In this document: positions 33,904 through 43,569 of the stretch, in pieces | Position numbering within the stretch: the stretch's first letter is position 1 | Layout: each line of letters opens with the position of its first letter | DNA from: Lentzea albida | GTDB lineage: Bacteria; Actinomycetota; Actinomycetes; Mycobacteriales; Pseudonocardiaceae | Reading direction: 5' to 3' | Assembly: GCF_900111005.1 (NCBI RefSeq) | Contig: NZ_FOFV01000007.1 | Location: 186,001-250,000 of the forward strand | DNA: 64,000 nucleotides | Notes under the pieces: generated by a model | What the model saw: only the letters and a program-made list of their open reading frames with translations | Told to the model about the DNA's origin: nothing | The model's database searches: none | Translations under genes and position numbers: made by a program

Positions 33904-35118
33904 ATGACCGATGTCGTCATCTGCTCGCCCCTGCGGACCCCGGTCGGGCGGTTCGGCGGGGCTCTCGCCTCGCTCAGCGCCGCCGACCTCGCCACCGCCG
34001 TACTGAAAGAACTGGTCAGCCGGACAGGTCTCACCGAAGGCGACGTCGACGACGTCGTGCTCGGGCAGAGCTACGCGAACGGCGAGTCGCCCGCGATCGG
34101 CCGCGTCGCGGCGCTGGACGCGGGTCTCGGCACGCGGGTGCCGGGCGTTCAGATCGACCGGCGCTGCGGGTCCGGGCTGCAGGCCGTGCTGTACGCCGCC
34201 GGGCAGGTCGCGACCGGCGCGGCCAGGGTGGTCGTGGCGGGCGGCGCGGAGTCGATGTCGCAGGTCGAGCACTACGCGCTGAACCTGCGCACCGGTGTCC
34301 GCAGCGGCGGGATCCAGCTCGTCGATCGCCTCGACCGCGCCAGGGAGACCGCGGGCGGCCGGTTCCACCCGGTGCCCGGCGGCATGCTCGAGACCGCCGA
34401 GAACCTCCGCCGCGAGTACGGCATCTCGCGCGCCGAGCAGGACGAGCTGGCGGTGCGGTCGCAGCAGCGCTGGGGTGCCGCCGACCGGGCGGGGCACTTC
34501 CAGGACGAGCTCGTCCCCGTCACCGTCGCCGGACGGCGGGGCAGGCCCGACGTCGTCGTCGACCGCGACGAGCACCCCCGCCCGGACACGACGCTCGAGG
34601 ACCTCGCCGCGCTGAAGCCGGTGCGGCTGAAGCTCGACCCCGAGTCCACGGTCACCGCGGGCAACGCCAGCGGCCAGAACGACGGCGCCGCGTTGTGCGT
34701 GGTCACGACCCGCGCGGAGGCCGAGAAGCGCGGCCTGCGCCCGTTGCTGGCGCTCAGGTCCTGGGCCGTGACCGGGGTCGGACCGGAGGTCATGGGCATC
34801 GGACCCGTGTCCGCCTCGGCCGCCGCGCTCGACCGGGCCGGGCTCACCCTCGACGACGTCGACGTCATCGAGCTCAACGAGGCCTTCGCCGCCCAGGTGC
34901 TCTCGGTGCTGCGCGAGTGGAAGCTCGACCCCGCAGACGAGCGCCTGAACCCCAACGGTTCCGGCATCTCGCTCGGCCACCCGGTGGGCGCGACCGGGGC
35001 GCGCATCCTCGCCACGCTCGCGCACGAGATGCGCCGCCGCGGCAGCCGCTACGGCCTGGAGACGATGTGCATCGGCGGCGGTCAGGGCCTCGCCGCGGTC
35101 TTCGAGGCGGTGCGCTGA
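33904..35118 (+). CDS. pcaF: Beta-ketoadipyl-CoA thiolase / acetyl-CoA acetyltransferase
   Basis: This 404-residue thiolase starts at ATG 33904. Active-site C88 is in IDRRCGSGLQAV, His in SGISLGHPVGATGAR near residue 355, and the second Cys in MCIGGGQGLAAVFE near residue 390. It cleaves beta-ketoadipyl-CoA to succinyl-CoA and acetyl-CoA, if the neighbourhood is a guide: pcaD, pcaI and pcaJ follow with overlapping or nearly overlapping starts. A generic acetoacetyl-CoA thiolase cannot be excluded by sequence alone, but the operon favours PcaF. Confidence 0.9.
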   Translation: MTDVVICSPLRTPVGRFGGALASLSAADLATAVLKELVSRTGLTEGDVDDVVLGQSYANGESPAIGRVAALDAGLGTRVPGVQIDRRCGSGLQAVLYAAGQVATGAARVVVAGGAESMSQVEHYALNLRTGVRSGGIQLVDRLDRARETAGGRFHPVPGGMLETAENLRREYGISRAEQDELAVRSQQRWGAADRAGHFQDELVPVTVAGRRGRPDVVVDRDEHPRPDTTLEDLAALKPVRLKLDPESTVTAGNASGQNDGAALCVVTTRAEAEKRGLRPLLALRSWAVTGVGPEVMGIGPVSASAAALDRAGLTLDDVDVIELNEAFAAQVLSVLREWKLDPADERLNPNGSGISLGHPVGATGARILATLAHEMRRRGSRYGLETMCIGGGQGLAAVFEAVR

Positions 35119-35873
35119 TGAGCCTCCACCACGTCGTCACCGGCAGGCACGACGGCCCGGCGGTCGTGCTCTCCGGTTCGCTCGGCTCGGCACTGGAGAT
35201 GTGGGACGCCAACGTTCCCGCGCTCGAGGAGCACTTCCGGGTGGTCCGCTACGACACCCGTGGCCACGGACGCTCCCCCGTTCTCCCCGGCCCGACCACG
35301 ATCGACGCGCTGGCCGACGACCTCGTCACCCTCCTCGACGAGGTGGGCGCCGACAGGGCCCACCTGGTCGGGCTGTCGCTCGGCGGCATGACCGCGTTGC
35401 GCGTCGCCGCCCGGAATCCCGAACGCGTCGACCGGCTCGCCGTGCTGTGCACGAGCGCCCACCTCGGCCCGGCCCGGAACTGGACCGACCGCGCCGCTCT
35501 CGTTCGCGCGGAGGGCACGCGGGCGGTCGCCGAGGCCGTCGTCCAACGGTGGTTCACCCCCGCGTACGGAGATCGCGCGCGGTGGGAGGCGATGGTCGCG
35601 GCGACCCCGGCCGAGGGGTACGCGGGCTGCTGCGAGGCGATCGCCGCCATGGACCAGCGCGCCGACCTGCACCGGATCACCGTGCCCACGCTGGCGATCG
35701 CGGGAGCCGACGACCCGGCGACACCACCGCACCACCTCGAGGAGATCGCCGATTCGGTCCAGGACGGCCGGCTCCTCGTCGTCCCGCAGGCCGCCCACCT
35801 GGCCAACGCCGAGCAGCCCGCCCGGATCAGCGCGGCGATCATCGACCACCTGACGAAGGAGAGCCGTTCATGA
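35118..35873 (+). CDS. pcaD: 3-oxoadipate enol-lactonase
   Basis: This 251-residue alpha/beta hydrolase starts at ATG 35118, sharing one base with the pcaF stop (TGATG). The nucleophile elbow is GLSLGGMTAL with Ser near residue 94. The acid is in IAGADDPATPP and the base His in VVPQAAHLANAEQP. The N-terminus HHVVTGRHDGPAVVLSGSLGSALEMWD and YDTRGHGRS match PcaD. It hydrolyses 3-oxoadipate enol-lactone to beta-ketoadipate, the substrate of the CoA transferase encoded next. Its stop overlaps the next start by 4 bp (ATGA). Confidence 0.92.
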   Translation: MSLHHVVTGRHDGPAVVLSGSLGSALEMWDANVPALEEHFRVVRYDTRGHGRSPVLPGPTTIDALADDLVTLLDEVGADRAHLVGLSLGGMTALRVAARNPERVDRLAVLCTSAHLGPARNWTDRAALVRAEGTRAVAEAVVQRWFTPAYGDRARWEAMVAATPAEGYAGCCEAIAAMDQRADLHRITVPTLAIAGADDPATPPHHLEEIADSVQDGRLLVVPQAAHLANAEQPARISAAIIDHLTKESRS

Positions 35874-36646
35874 GCCTGGACAAGGTGGTCGGCGGACCGG
35901 CCGAAGCCGTGGCGGGCATCCGTTCCGGTGCCAGCGTCGCGGTCGGCGGCTTCGGCCTGGCGGGCATCCCGTGGTTCCTGATCGAGGCGTTGCTGGAGCA
36001 GGGCGCCGACGACCTCACGATCGTGTCCAACAACTGCGGTGTGGACGGCGCCGGGCTCGGCCTGCTGCTCGAAGCCCGCCGCATCAGCCGCGTCATCGCG
36101 TCCTACGTCGGCGAGAACAAGGAGTTCGCCCGCCAGTACCTCAACGGCGAGCTGACGGTCGAGCTCACTCCACAAGGGACACTCGCGGAACGGATGCGTG
36201 CCGGGGGGTCCGGCATCGGCGCCTTCTACACGCCGACCGGGGTCGGCACGCTCGTGTCCGAGGGCGGCCTGCCGTGGCGGTACAACCCCGACGGCACCGT
36301 CGCGCTCTCCTCACCTCCCAAGGAGGTCCGCACCTTCCACGGCAAGGACATGGTGCTGGAGGAGTCGATCGTCACCGACGTGGCGCTGATCCGGGCCGCC
36401 GTCGCCGACCGCGCGGGCAACTGCGTCTTCCGCGCCGCCGCCCGCAACTTCAACCCGGCCGCCGCGATGGCCGGCCGGTTCACCGTCGTCGAGGCCGAAC
36501 GCGTCGTCGAGGTCGGTGAGATCGCCCCCGACCAGGTGCACCTGCCGGGCGTGTTCGTGCAGAACGTCGTCGCGCTCACGCCGGAACAGGCCTCGCGCAA
36601 GGACATCGAGAAGCGCACCACCCGCGCCCGCCAGGAGGCGAACTGA
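35870..36646 (+). CDS. pcaI: 3-oxoacid CoA-transferase subunit A
   Basis: This 258-residue subunit starts at ATG 35870. It has [23 protein letters not shown] near residue 22, [18 protein letters not shown], and the [15 protein letters not shown] loop near residue 112, all standard for the alpha subunit of succinyl-CoA:3-oxoacid CoA-transferase. Together with PcaJ it moves CoA from succinyl-CoA to beta-ketoadipate. Scots (ScoA) for ketone bodies is almost the same in sequence; the pcaF/pcaD context favours the beta-ketoadipate role. It is translationally coupled to pcaD. Confidence 0.92.
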   Translation: MSLDKVVGGPAEAVAGIRSGASVAVGGFGLAGIPWFLIEALLEQGADDLTIVSNNCGVDGAGLGLLLEARRISRVIASYVGENKEFARQYLNGELTVELTPQGTLAERMRAGGSGIGAFYTPTGVGTLVSEGGLPWRYNPDGTVALSSPPKEVRTFHGKDMVLEESIVTDVALIRAAVADRAGNCVFRAAARNFNPAAAMAGRFTVVEAERVVEVGEIAPDQVHLPGVFVQNVVALTPEQASRKDIEKRTTRARQEAN

Positions 36647-36647
36647 C

Positions 36648-37281
<634 letters not shown>

Positions 37282-37301
<20 letters not shown>

Positions 37302-38811
37302 CGTCCGCGTCCGCCCCGGGCAGGGTGAAGCGGAACGTGGTGCCGGCGGTGGTCGTGGTGTCGAGCCAGATGCGGCCACCGTGGTGTTCGACGATCTTGC
37401 GGCACATCGACAGCCCGATGCCGGTGCCGGGGTAGGTCTCCTTGGCGTGCAGCCGCTGGAAGATGACGAAGACCCGTTCGGCGTACTGCTCCTCGATGCC
37501 GATCCCGTTGTCCCGCACCGAGAACTCCCACATGCCGTCCTCACCGGGTTCGGCGCCGACCCACACGTGCGGGGGCTCGTCGCCGTGGAACTTCACGGCG
37601 TTGCCGATGAGGTTCTGGAACACCGCGGTCAGCAGGCGGGCCTCGCCCCGGACCTCCGGCAACGGGCCCACCTCGACCACGGCGCCGGACTCCTCCAGCA
37701 CCTGGGAGAGGTTGCCGCGCGCCTCCTCCACGAGGTCGGCGGCCGCGACGACCACCTGCTCGTCGCGGTGGCGGCCGACCCGGCTGAAGGCGAGCAGGTC
37801 GTTGATGAGCCGCTGCATGCGCTTCGCGCCGTCCACGGCGAAGTCGACGTACTGGACGCCGCGCTCGTCGAGCTTGTCGCGGTAGCGCCGCTCCAGCAGC
37901 TGGCAGAAGCTCGCGACCTTGCGCAGCGGCTCCTGCAGGTCGTGGGAGGCGACGTAGGCGAACTGCTCCAGCTCCGTGTTGGAGCGGCGCAGGTCCTCCG
38001 TGGCCGCGTCCAGGGCGGCGTTGCGCTCCTGCGCCTGGTCCAGCTCGTCGACGATCCGGACGCGCATCTTGTCCACGTCGTGACCGAGCACCAGGAGTTC
38101 CTGAGGACCTGACGCGGTGACCACGTGCGCGAAGTCGCCCCCGGCCACCTGCCCGACGTGCTCGCGCAGCCTGCTCAACGGCCGCACGACGTAGACGAGC
38201 ATCGCGGCGACACAGCCGAGCACGGCGATCAGCAGCACCGCCAGGGCGACGATGCAGGTGACCGCCATCCCGGTGGCCGAGTCGTTGAGCGCGGCCCGTC
38301 CCTCGGTGCGCTGCAGGGCCAGTTCCGCCTGCAACGTCGACAGCGCGGCGCGGACGGCGTCGAACCGCTGCTTGCCCACCGCGTCGTCCGGCACCGGGGT
38401 GCCCGCGCGGACCGCCGCGATCGCGGGGTCGGCGTACTCGCTGCGCCAGGCCGCGAGCGCCGCGTCCACCGCGTTCACGCCCTCGGCCACCTTGGGGGTG
38501 TTCAGCGCGACGACGGTCGCGCGTGCGGCCGACTGGCGGTCGAGCCCGTTCTCGTAGGGTTCGAGGAAGTCGGCGCTGCCGCTGAGCACGTAGCCGCGGA
38601 CCCCGTTCTCCTGGTCGACCAGGTCGGCCCCGAGCTGCTGCGCGCTGACGACCGCGGGACCCACCACGTCGAGCAACCGCGACCGCGCCTGGGAGAGGTC
38701 GCTGATGGCGAGCAGCACCGCCGTGGTCGCCGCGAGCAGCACGGCGACCAGCGCCACGGAGATCCACACCGACCACCGTCTCAGCGACGGACCACCGGAA
38801 TCCGCGTGCAC
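37282..38811 (-). CDS. CHASE3-HAMP sensor histidine kinase
   Basis: This 509-residue membrane kinase starts at GTG 38811 with a GGGGGAGGT site just upstream; an ATG at 38868 would read through the palindrome at 38845-38860. TM helices lie at about 12-35 and 181-208, enclosing an extracellular CHASE3 domain ([16 protein letters not shown]). HAMP follows, then HisKA with H290 in [14 protein letters not shown], and HATPase_c with [12 protein letters not shown] (N box), [10 protein letters not shown] (G1) and GTGIGLSMC (G2). It resembles phytochrome-like or Hik kinases acting through a response regulator. No response regulator is adjacent, so it is an orphan kinase. Confidence 0.92.
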
Positions 38812-38844
38812 GGCACCTCCCCCTGCTCCGACGGGAGCTCCGCG

Positions 38845-38860
38845 CTCAACACGTGTTGAG
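38845..38860. promoter_or_regulatory. 16-bp perfect palindrome upstream of the histidine kinase
   Basis: CTCAACACGTGTTGAG lies 34-49 bp upstream of the kinase GTG start, in the 82-bp gap after DUF4387. It looks like a dimeric repressor site (TetR/GntR-like). Confidence 0.7.
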
Positions 38861-38893
38861 TCGCGCAATCTTAGGGTCGCGCCGGCACCCGCC

Positions 38894-39232
38894 TCACACG
38901 GGCTCGGGCGAGACGGGGCGCAGTGCCGCCAGCGGGACGTGGTGCTGCCCCGCGTGCACGTCGCGGTCGTGCAGCCCGGCCTGGGACACCGGCCTGGGGA
39001 ACGAGATCTTGACGACGTTCAGCGCCGGGATGCGGAAGATCTGGACGTCCTCGGCGCGCACGGCGTACAGCGCCGCGATGACGTCCTCGTTGACGTTCTC
39101 CGGCGCCGCGGCCAGGGCGTACCCCGCCTCGTCGCGCATGAACAGCTCCATCGTGACCCAGAACGGCCCGGCGTTCTTGGACCGGACCTCCAGCGCGAGG
39201 TCCCCGAAGGTCGGCGTGCTCTGGTCAGTCAT
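38894..39232 (-). CDS. DUF4387 family protein (AtuA partner)
   Basis: This 112-residue protein starts at ATG 39232, overlapping the AtuA-family stop by 8 bp. It shows the family pattern: TFGDLALEVRSKNAGPFWVTMELFM, NVNEDVIAALYAV near the middle and SFPRPVSQAGLHDRDVHAGQHHVPL at the end. DUF4387 is nearly always encoded next to an AtuA/DUF1446-family protein and is assumed to form a complex with it. The enzymatic reaction of the pair is not settled; related Atu genes take part in acyclic terpene catabolism in pseudomonads. Confidence 0.9.
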   Translation of the reverse strand: MTDQSTPTFGDLALEVRSKNAGPFWVTMELFMRDEAGYALAAAPENVNEDVIAALYAVRAEDVQIFRIPALNVVKISFPRPVSQAGLHDRDVHAGQHHVPLAALRPVSPEPV

Positions 39233-40595
39233 GGGTGCGGGCCTTCCGGAGGTCGATGCGGAACATCTCGGTGGGGGTGCGGGTGTCGACGACGTGGTTG
39301 AGCACGAACTCGTAGACCGGTCCGCGTTCGGTCTCGGCGGGGGACGTCGCGAACGCCAGGCTCGGCAGGTAGTCCATGTCGGGCGTCGGCAGGTGCAGCA
39401 TCAGGGGGTTCGCGACCTTGGCCGCGGCGGTCGCGAGCTCCTGGGTCGCGGCGCGGACGAGCAGCATCACGCCGATCTCGCGCGGCGGGCGGCTCGCGGG
39501 TTCGAGATCACCGAGGACCGCGTCGTAGCCGTAGCGGCGCAGGTCGTAGGTGTACTCGCTGCCGTCGAGCCCGAGCGTCTGGGCGACGCGTTCGGTGAAG
39601 ATCTTGTCGAACAACTCGGTCCACGCCTCGATGTTCGCGAGGATGTGCTCGTCGCGGATGGCGGTGAACGACATGGTCTCGTAGCCGGTGACCCTGGCGC
39701 CCTCCAGCTTGACCGTGTGCTGGTCCGCGAGGTGGAACAGCGATCCCTCGACGCGGACGCGCCGGTCGTCGAGCGCCGTGTAGGTGGCGTGCTCGACGTC
39801 GAGCTCACCGGCGGGCTCGCGCATCCGGAACGGGTTCACCGTCTCGTAGAGCATGTGTGCCGCCACGGAGATCGGCGTGCACGCGGCGTCGGGGTCGAGC
39901 GGCTCGATGGTGAAGCCGTTCTCGTCGATCGTCGCGAGCACACCGCCCGTACGCGGGTTCGTCGTGCACTGACCGCCGCACTCGACGATCTTCGCCGCGT
40001 GCCACGTCGGCCCGGCGGGCATGCCCTTCATCAACGGGAACGCGGCCGCGACGGCGGTGTCGGTCGCGCGGCCCGCGAGCACGACGTCGGCTCCGGCGCG
40101 CAACGCCTCCTCGATGGGTTCGTGGCCCATCATGCCGACGACGTGGGTGCAACTGTCCACAGTGGCCTCGTCGAGTTCGCGGGCCGGCGCCAGCGGGTGC
40201 ACGGCCCCGGCGCGCAGGCGAGCCTTGAGGAAGTCGGCGCGCTGTTCGCTGCGGATCGTCGCCACCGACAGGTCGAGGCCCTCCTCGCACAGGATGTCCT
40301 CGACCATCCCGGCCACCCAGTCGACACCCGAGTCGGTGCCGCTAGTGCCGCACGACCCGACGACAAGGGGGATGCCCGCCTTCGCGGCGGCGCGCAGCAG
40401 GACGCGCAGGTCCCTCGCGACCGCGGCGGCCGTCGTCTTGGGGGTGCCGGAGCCCAGGTAGTGCGGGCCGGAGTCGGTCGAGCCCGCGTCGACGGAGATC
40501 ACGTCGGCACCGAGATCGAGTCCGCGGTCCACTGTGGACTGCGCGAACCCGGCGCCGAGCATGCCCGTGGGCGACAGGACGCGGACGGCTTTCAT
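39225..40595 (-). CDS. AtuA (acyclic terpene utilization) / DUF1446 family protein
   Basis: This 456-residue protein starts at ATG 40595. The N-terminus has AVRVLSPTGMLGAGFAQSTVDRG and VDAGSTDSGPHYLGSG, the DUF1446 core. Later segments VVGSCGTSGTDSGVDWV, ADVVLAGRATDTAVAAAFPL and CGGQCTTNPRTGGVLATID also fit. It forms a predicted complex with the DUF4387 protein encoded in overlap. Many such pairs sit with CoA ligases or carboxylases; here only an MFS transporter precedes, so the substrate is likely imported by that transporter. A terpene or branched acid is a guess. Confidence 0.88.
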   Translation of the reverse strand: MKAVRVLSPTGMLGAGFAQSTVDRGLDLGADVISVDAGSTDSGPHYLGSGTPKTTAAAVARDLRVLLRAAAKAGIPLVVGSCGTSGTDSGVDWVAGMVEDILCEEGLDLSVATIRSEQRADFLKARLRAGAVHPLAPARELDEATVDSCTHVVGMMGHEPIEEALRAGADVVLAGRATDTAVAAAFPLMKGMPAGPTWHAAKIVECGGQCTTNPRTGGVLATIDENGFTIEPLDPDAACTPISVAAHMLYETVNPFRMREPAGELDVEHATYTALDDRRVRVEGSLFHLADQHTVKLEGARVTGYETMSFTAIRDEHILANIEAWTELFDKIFTERVAQTLGLDGSEYTYDLRRYGYDAVLGDLEPASRPPREIGVMLLVRAATQELATAAAKVANPLMLHLPTPDMDYLPSLAFATSPAETERGPVYEFVLNHVVDTRTPTEMFRIDLRKARTHD

Positions 40596-40618
40596 GAGCG
40601 AGGTCCTTTCGGGGGTGT

Positions 40619-41869
40619 TCAGAGGGAGGTCGCGTGCCGGCGCACGAGGACGCCGACGCGCAGGATCGCGGCGGTGGCCAGCGCGGTGACCAGCGCGATG
40701 TCGAGGAGCATGTACCGCCAGCCGGTGACGTCGACCATCGCGCCGACGATGCCGGGGCCGACGAACCCGCCCGCGGCCCAGCTGACGGTGTAGAGACCCG
40801 TGTAGACGCCGATCACGCGGGCCGACGGCGCCAGGTTCCACAGGACGACGGCGGCGTTGATCAGGAAGCCGGACGCCCCGGCGGCCGCCACGCAGAAGGC
40901 GACCACGGTGACGGTGGGGGTCGGCACGAGCGTGCCGAACGCGAGCGCGACACCGAACACCGTCATGCCGATGGTCATGGTGCGGACGCGCCCGATGCGT
41001 TCGGCGAGCAACGCGGCGGGGTAGGCGGAGACCAGGAACGCGATGCCGCTGGGGAACGTCAGCGAGCCGGCCTGGCCGCGGGTCAGGCCGAGCGCCTCCA
41101 TGCCGTACGGCGTGAAGAGCGACCGCGAGGAGAACCAGGCCGACGCGAACAGCAGCACGGCGGTGACGACGAGGAGCCGGCTGCGGTCGCGGTCGCCGAA
41201 GATGTCCTTCACGACGTCGCGCAGCCGCGTGGCGGGCCCGTCCCCGGTGTCCTCGGTGAGCGAGAGCTGGTACGCCCTCGACGTGTTGTCCCGCACCCGC
41301 CACACGAGGACGGCCGTGCACACCAGCATCAGCAGGGCCGGCACGGTGAACGCGAGCTTCGGGTGGTCGTCCACCAGCAGGGCGCTCACGAGCGCGGACA
41401 CGATGACGGTGAGCCCGGACGCGATCTTGACGACGGCGTTGGCCCTCCCCCGCCGCTCCGGCTCGATGAAGTCGGGCAGCAACGCCTGCGCGATCGGCTT
41501 GAAGCTGTTGCCCACCAACGCGTACACGAAGATCACCGCGATCAGCGACGGCAGCGCGGTCGCCAGCGGGATCAGCGTGAACAGCACCGCGGCGAGCGGC
41601 ATGCCCACCGCGAGGTAGGGGATCCGGCGGCCCCACCGCGTGCGGGTGTTGTCCGACCGGTTGGCGATCCACGGCTGGACGAAGATGCCGAGCAGGTTGT
41701 CCATGCCCATGAGCAGGCCGACCAGTGCCGTGCTCGTGATGTGCTCGCGCAGCAGCGGCGGCACCTGCGCGTCGTAGAAGTCCCAGGTCGTCTCCTGCGC
41801 GAAGACGGCGAGCGCCACGAAGAACGTGATCCGCCGGGTGAGCCGCCTGTCCGCGGCGAGTGCTGGCAC
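40619..41869 (-). CDS. MFS transporter (sugar/organic acid-type)
   Basis: This 416-residue transporter starts at GTG 41869, 5 nt after GGAGG; an ATG at 41905 lacks a ribosome site. There are about 12 predicted TM helices. The loop after TM2 reads PWIANRSDNTRTRWGRRIPY, which is typical of GPH/SLC45-like sugar:cation symporters. The central loop (about 200-225) is hydrophilic. It is the first gene of the minus-strand operon with AtuA and DUF4387 and is divergent from a GntR regulator, so it probably imports the substrate handled by these proteins. The actual substrate is unknown. Confidence 0.87.
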   Translation of the reverse strand: MPALAADRRLTRRITFFVALAVFAQETTWDFYDAQVPPLLREHITSTALVGLLMGMDNLLGIFVQPWIANRSDNTRTRWGRRIPYLAVGMPLAAVLFTLIPLATALPSLIAVIFVYALVGNSFKPIAQALLPDFIEPERRGRANAVVKIASGLTVIVSALVSALLVDDHPKLAFTVPALLMLVCTAVLVWRVRDNTSRAYQLSLTEDTGDGPATRLRDVVKDIFGDRDRSRLLVVTAVLLFASAWFSSRSLFTPYGMEALGLTRGQAGSLTFPSGIAFLVSAYPAALLAERIGRVRTMTIGMTVFGVALAFGTLVPTPTVTVVAFCVAAAGASGFLINAAVVLWNLAPSARVIGVYTGLYTVSWAAGGFVGPGIVGAMVDVTGWRYMLLDIALVTALATAAILRVGVLVRRHATSL

Positions 41870-41912
41870 GAGAGCCTCCGTTGGCTCGGGAACGCGTCGC
41901 CACAAACTAGGA

Positions 41913-41942
41913 TGCTATAGCAAAACCGTCAAGCAATAGCTT
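41913..41942. promoter_or_regulatory. Candidate GntR operator pair in the MFS/GntR intergenic region
   Basis: TGCTATAGCA (41913-41922) is a perfect 10-bp palindrome and AAGCAATAGCTT (41931-41942) is a related 4-bp-arm repeat; both share GC(T/A)ATAGC. They lie 18 bp apart in the divergent promoter region, 26-55 bp upstream of the GntR start. Confidence 0.55.
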
Positions 41943-41968
41943 GTTCAGTTGACGTAGTATCGGCTCCC

Positions 41969-42691
41969 GTGACAGCCGACGAAGATCCGCGCGAGACGCT
42001 GGCCGACCGCGCCTACCGCACGGTCGGGGACGCCATCAGCGCGGGCGAGCTGGCACCCGGCGAGAAGATCACCGAACGCGGCCTCGCCGAACGGCTCTCG
42101 ATGAGCCCGACCCCCGTCCGCGAGGCGATCCGCCGCCTGGAGCAGGACGGCCTGATCAGGCGGACCGGCCCGCGCACCGTCGTGGTCGCGGACATCGGCA
42201 CCACCGCCGTCGAGGACCTGGCCGAGGTGGAGATCGCACTGCGCGGCCTCATCGCCCGCTTCGCCGCCCGCCACGCGACCACGGCCCAGGTGGACGAACT
42301 CGACGCGATCCTCGACGAGGCCGACGACCTGCTGATCGTCATCAAGCAGCGCGACGCCGAGGACCGCCCCGTCGAGAAGCACCTCAACACGCTGCTCGAC
42401 ACCATGCAGCGCTTCAACGACGCCGTGGCGGCCTGCGCGGGCAACGCGGTCCTGGTCAGGCTGCTCGAGCAGACCAGGGTCTTCACCAGGGCCGAGCGCC
42501 GCACCCGCACGCTCGAACGGGTGCGCGCCGACCACCGGTTCGGTCTCGACCGCTACACCACGCACCGCGCGCTCGTCCGCGCCCTGCGGGCCGGTGACTC
42601 CGCGGCGGCCGAGCAGATCGCGATCGACGACGTGCGGGGCGGTCTCGAGGACCTGCGGCACGTACCGGGGCAGGTCACGCGTCGGCGGTGA
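41969..42691 (+). CDS. GntR-family (FadR/FCD-type) transcriptional regulator
   Basis: This 240-residue protein starts at GTG 41969. The N-terminal winged helix (about residues 10-75) has RAYRTVGDAISAGELAPGEK, LAERLSMSPTPVREAIRRLE and DGLIRRTG. The C-terminal FCD-like domain is all helical, with the metal/ligand helix region EHLNT-like KHLNTLLDTMQRFNDAVAA and a final helix HRALVRALRAGD. It is divergent from the MFS-AtuA-DUF4387 operon across a 99-bp region with two AT-rich repeats, so it most likely represses that operon and itself until a substrate or intermediate binds. Confidence 0.9.
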   Translation: MTADEDPRETLADRAYRTVGDAISAGELAPGEKITERGLAERLSMSPTPVREAIRRLEQDGLIRRTGPRTVVVADIGTTAVEDLAEVEIALRGLIARFAARHATTAQVDELDAILDEADDLLIVIKQRDAEDRPVEKHLNTLLDTMQRFNDAVAACAGNAVLVRLLEQTRVFTRAERRTRTLERVRADHRFGLDRYTTHRALVRALRAGDSAAAEQIAIDDVRGGLEDLRHVPGQVTRRR

Positions 42692-42765
42692 CGGGACCGG
42701 CACCACCCGACCGCACCCGCCCGGGTGGTGTCCACTTCGGACTCCAACTTCACCGCTCCCGGCAG

Positions 42766-42793
42766 CAATCCGGTCATCGGACGGTTCCGAACC
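42766..42793 (+). promoter_or_regulatory. SigK-like promoter of the anti-sigma gene
   Basis: CAATCC (42766-42771), 16-bp spacer, CGAACC (42788-42793). It ends 6 nt before the in-frame GTG at 42800, pointing to a leaderless message. Three more units in the next 3.5 kb share the same arrangement. Confidence 0.75.
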
Positions 42794-42799
42794 AGCACC

Positions 42800-43525
42800 G
42801 TGAACCCGGGAATGACGCGTGCGCTCGACCCGCACCTGCCGACCGGTGCTCACGCACTCGGTGCGCTGCCCGACGCCGAGCGGACGGAGTTCGAGGCCCA
42901 CCTGAGCGGCTGCCCCAGCTGCACCGCCGAACTCGCCGGCCTGCAGCACACCGCCGCCCGGCTCGGCGCGGCGGTCGCCCAGGCCGTTCCCGGTGACCTC
43001 CGGCCGCGCGTGCTGGACGCCGTCCGGTTCGCACGCCAGATACCCGCGGTCACCGAGATCTCGGCGGTGTCCTCGCGGCGCCAGGGTCTGCGCCGCGCGG
43101 CCGCGCTCATCTCGGTGGCCTGCGTGGCCGCCGCGGTCGTGGCCGGCACGTACGGCGCGTTGTCGACGTCGACGGTCACGCCGGTGGCCACCGCTCCGCG
43201 CACCCGTGTCGGCGACCTGCTGGCGGCGCCAGACCTGCGACTCGTCGCCGGGCGGTCCCGGGGCACGGTGGCGATGTCGAGCAGCCGGGACGAGATGCTC
43301 TTCCTGGCGGAGCACCTGCCCCCGCTGCCGCGCGGCCGGGTCTACCAGCTGTGGCTGGTGGACGGCCACGGACCGCGGTCGGCGGGCACGAGTCAGGCCG
43401 GTGCCGTGATCTCGCTGCTGACCAGCGGTGTCAACGGTGCGACCGAGGCGCTTCTCACGGTCGAGCCGGTCGGTGGGTCACCCGGTCCGACGGGGTCACC
43501 GGTCGTGAGCGTCGACCTTCACTGA
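42800..43525 (+). CDS. rskA: RskA-type anti-sigma factor
   Basis: This 241-residue membrane protein is started at GTG 42800 because the promoter at 42766-42793 places transcription start there; ATG 42812 (MTRALDPH) is the alternative. The N-terminal cytoplasmic anti-sigma domain has the zinc motif HLSGCPSC (HxxxCxxC, near residues 34-41). One TM helix lies at about 100-121. The extracytoplasmic RskA domain follows (MLFLAEHLPPLPRGRVYQLWLVDG, GAVISLL, VTVEP-like LLTVEPVGGSPGPTG). RskA holds SigK-type ECF sigma factors inactive until regulated proteolysis. Its sigma partner is not in the window, although it is usually adjacent. Confidence 0.88.
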   Translation: MNPGMTRALDPHLPTGAHALGALPDAERTEFEAHLSGCPSCTAELAGLQHTAARLGAAVAQAVPGDLRPRVLDAVRFARQIPAVTEISAVSSRRQGLRRAAALISVACVAAAVVAGTYGALSTSTVTPVATAPRTRVGDLLAAPDLRLVAGRSRGTVAMSSSRDEMLFLAEHLPPLPRGRVYQLWLVDGHGPRSAGTSQAGAVISLLTSGVNGATEALLTVEPVGGSPGPTGSPVVSVDLH

Positions 43526-43534
43526 ATCGGACGC

Positions 43535-43562
43535 CAATCCGTTTCCAGGCGGGCGCCGAATC
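43535..43562 (+). promoter_or_regulatory. SigK-like promoter of the RCK_N gene
   Basis: CAATCC (43535-43540), 16-bp spacer, CGAATC (43557-43562). It ends 7 nt before GTG 43570, again suggesting a leaderless message. Confidence 0.72.
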
Positions 43563-43569
43563 ACCGGTC

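Noticed and set aside
41881..42800. Possible missing ECF sigma factor next to rskA
   Set aside because: The only gene upstream is a GntR regulator with a clear winged helix; no sigma-70 region 2 or 4 motif is visible in any frame here.
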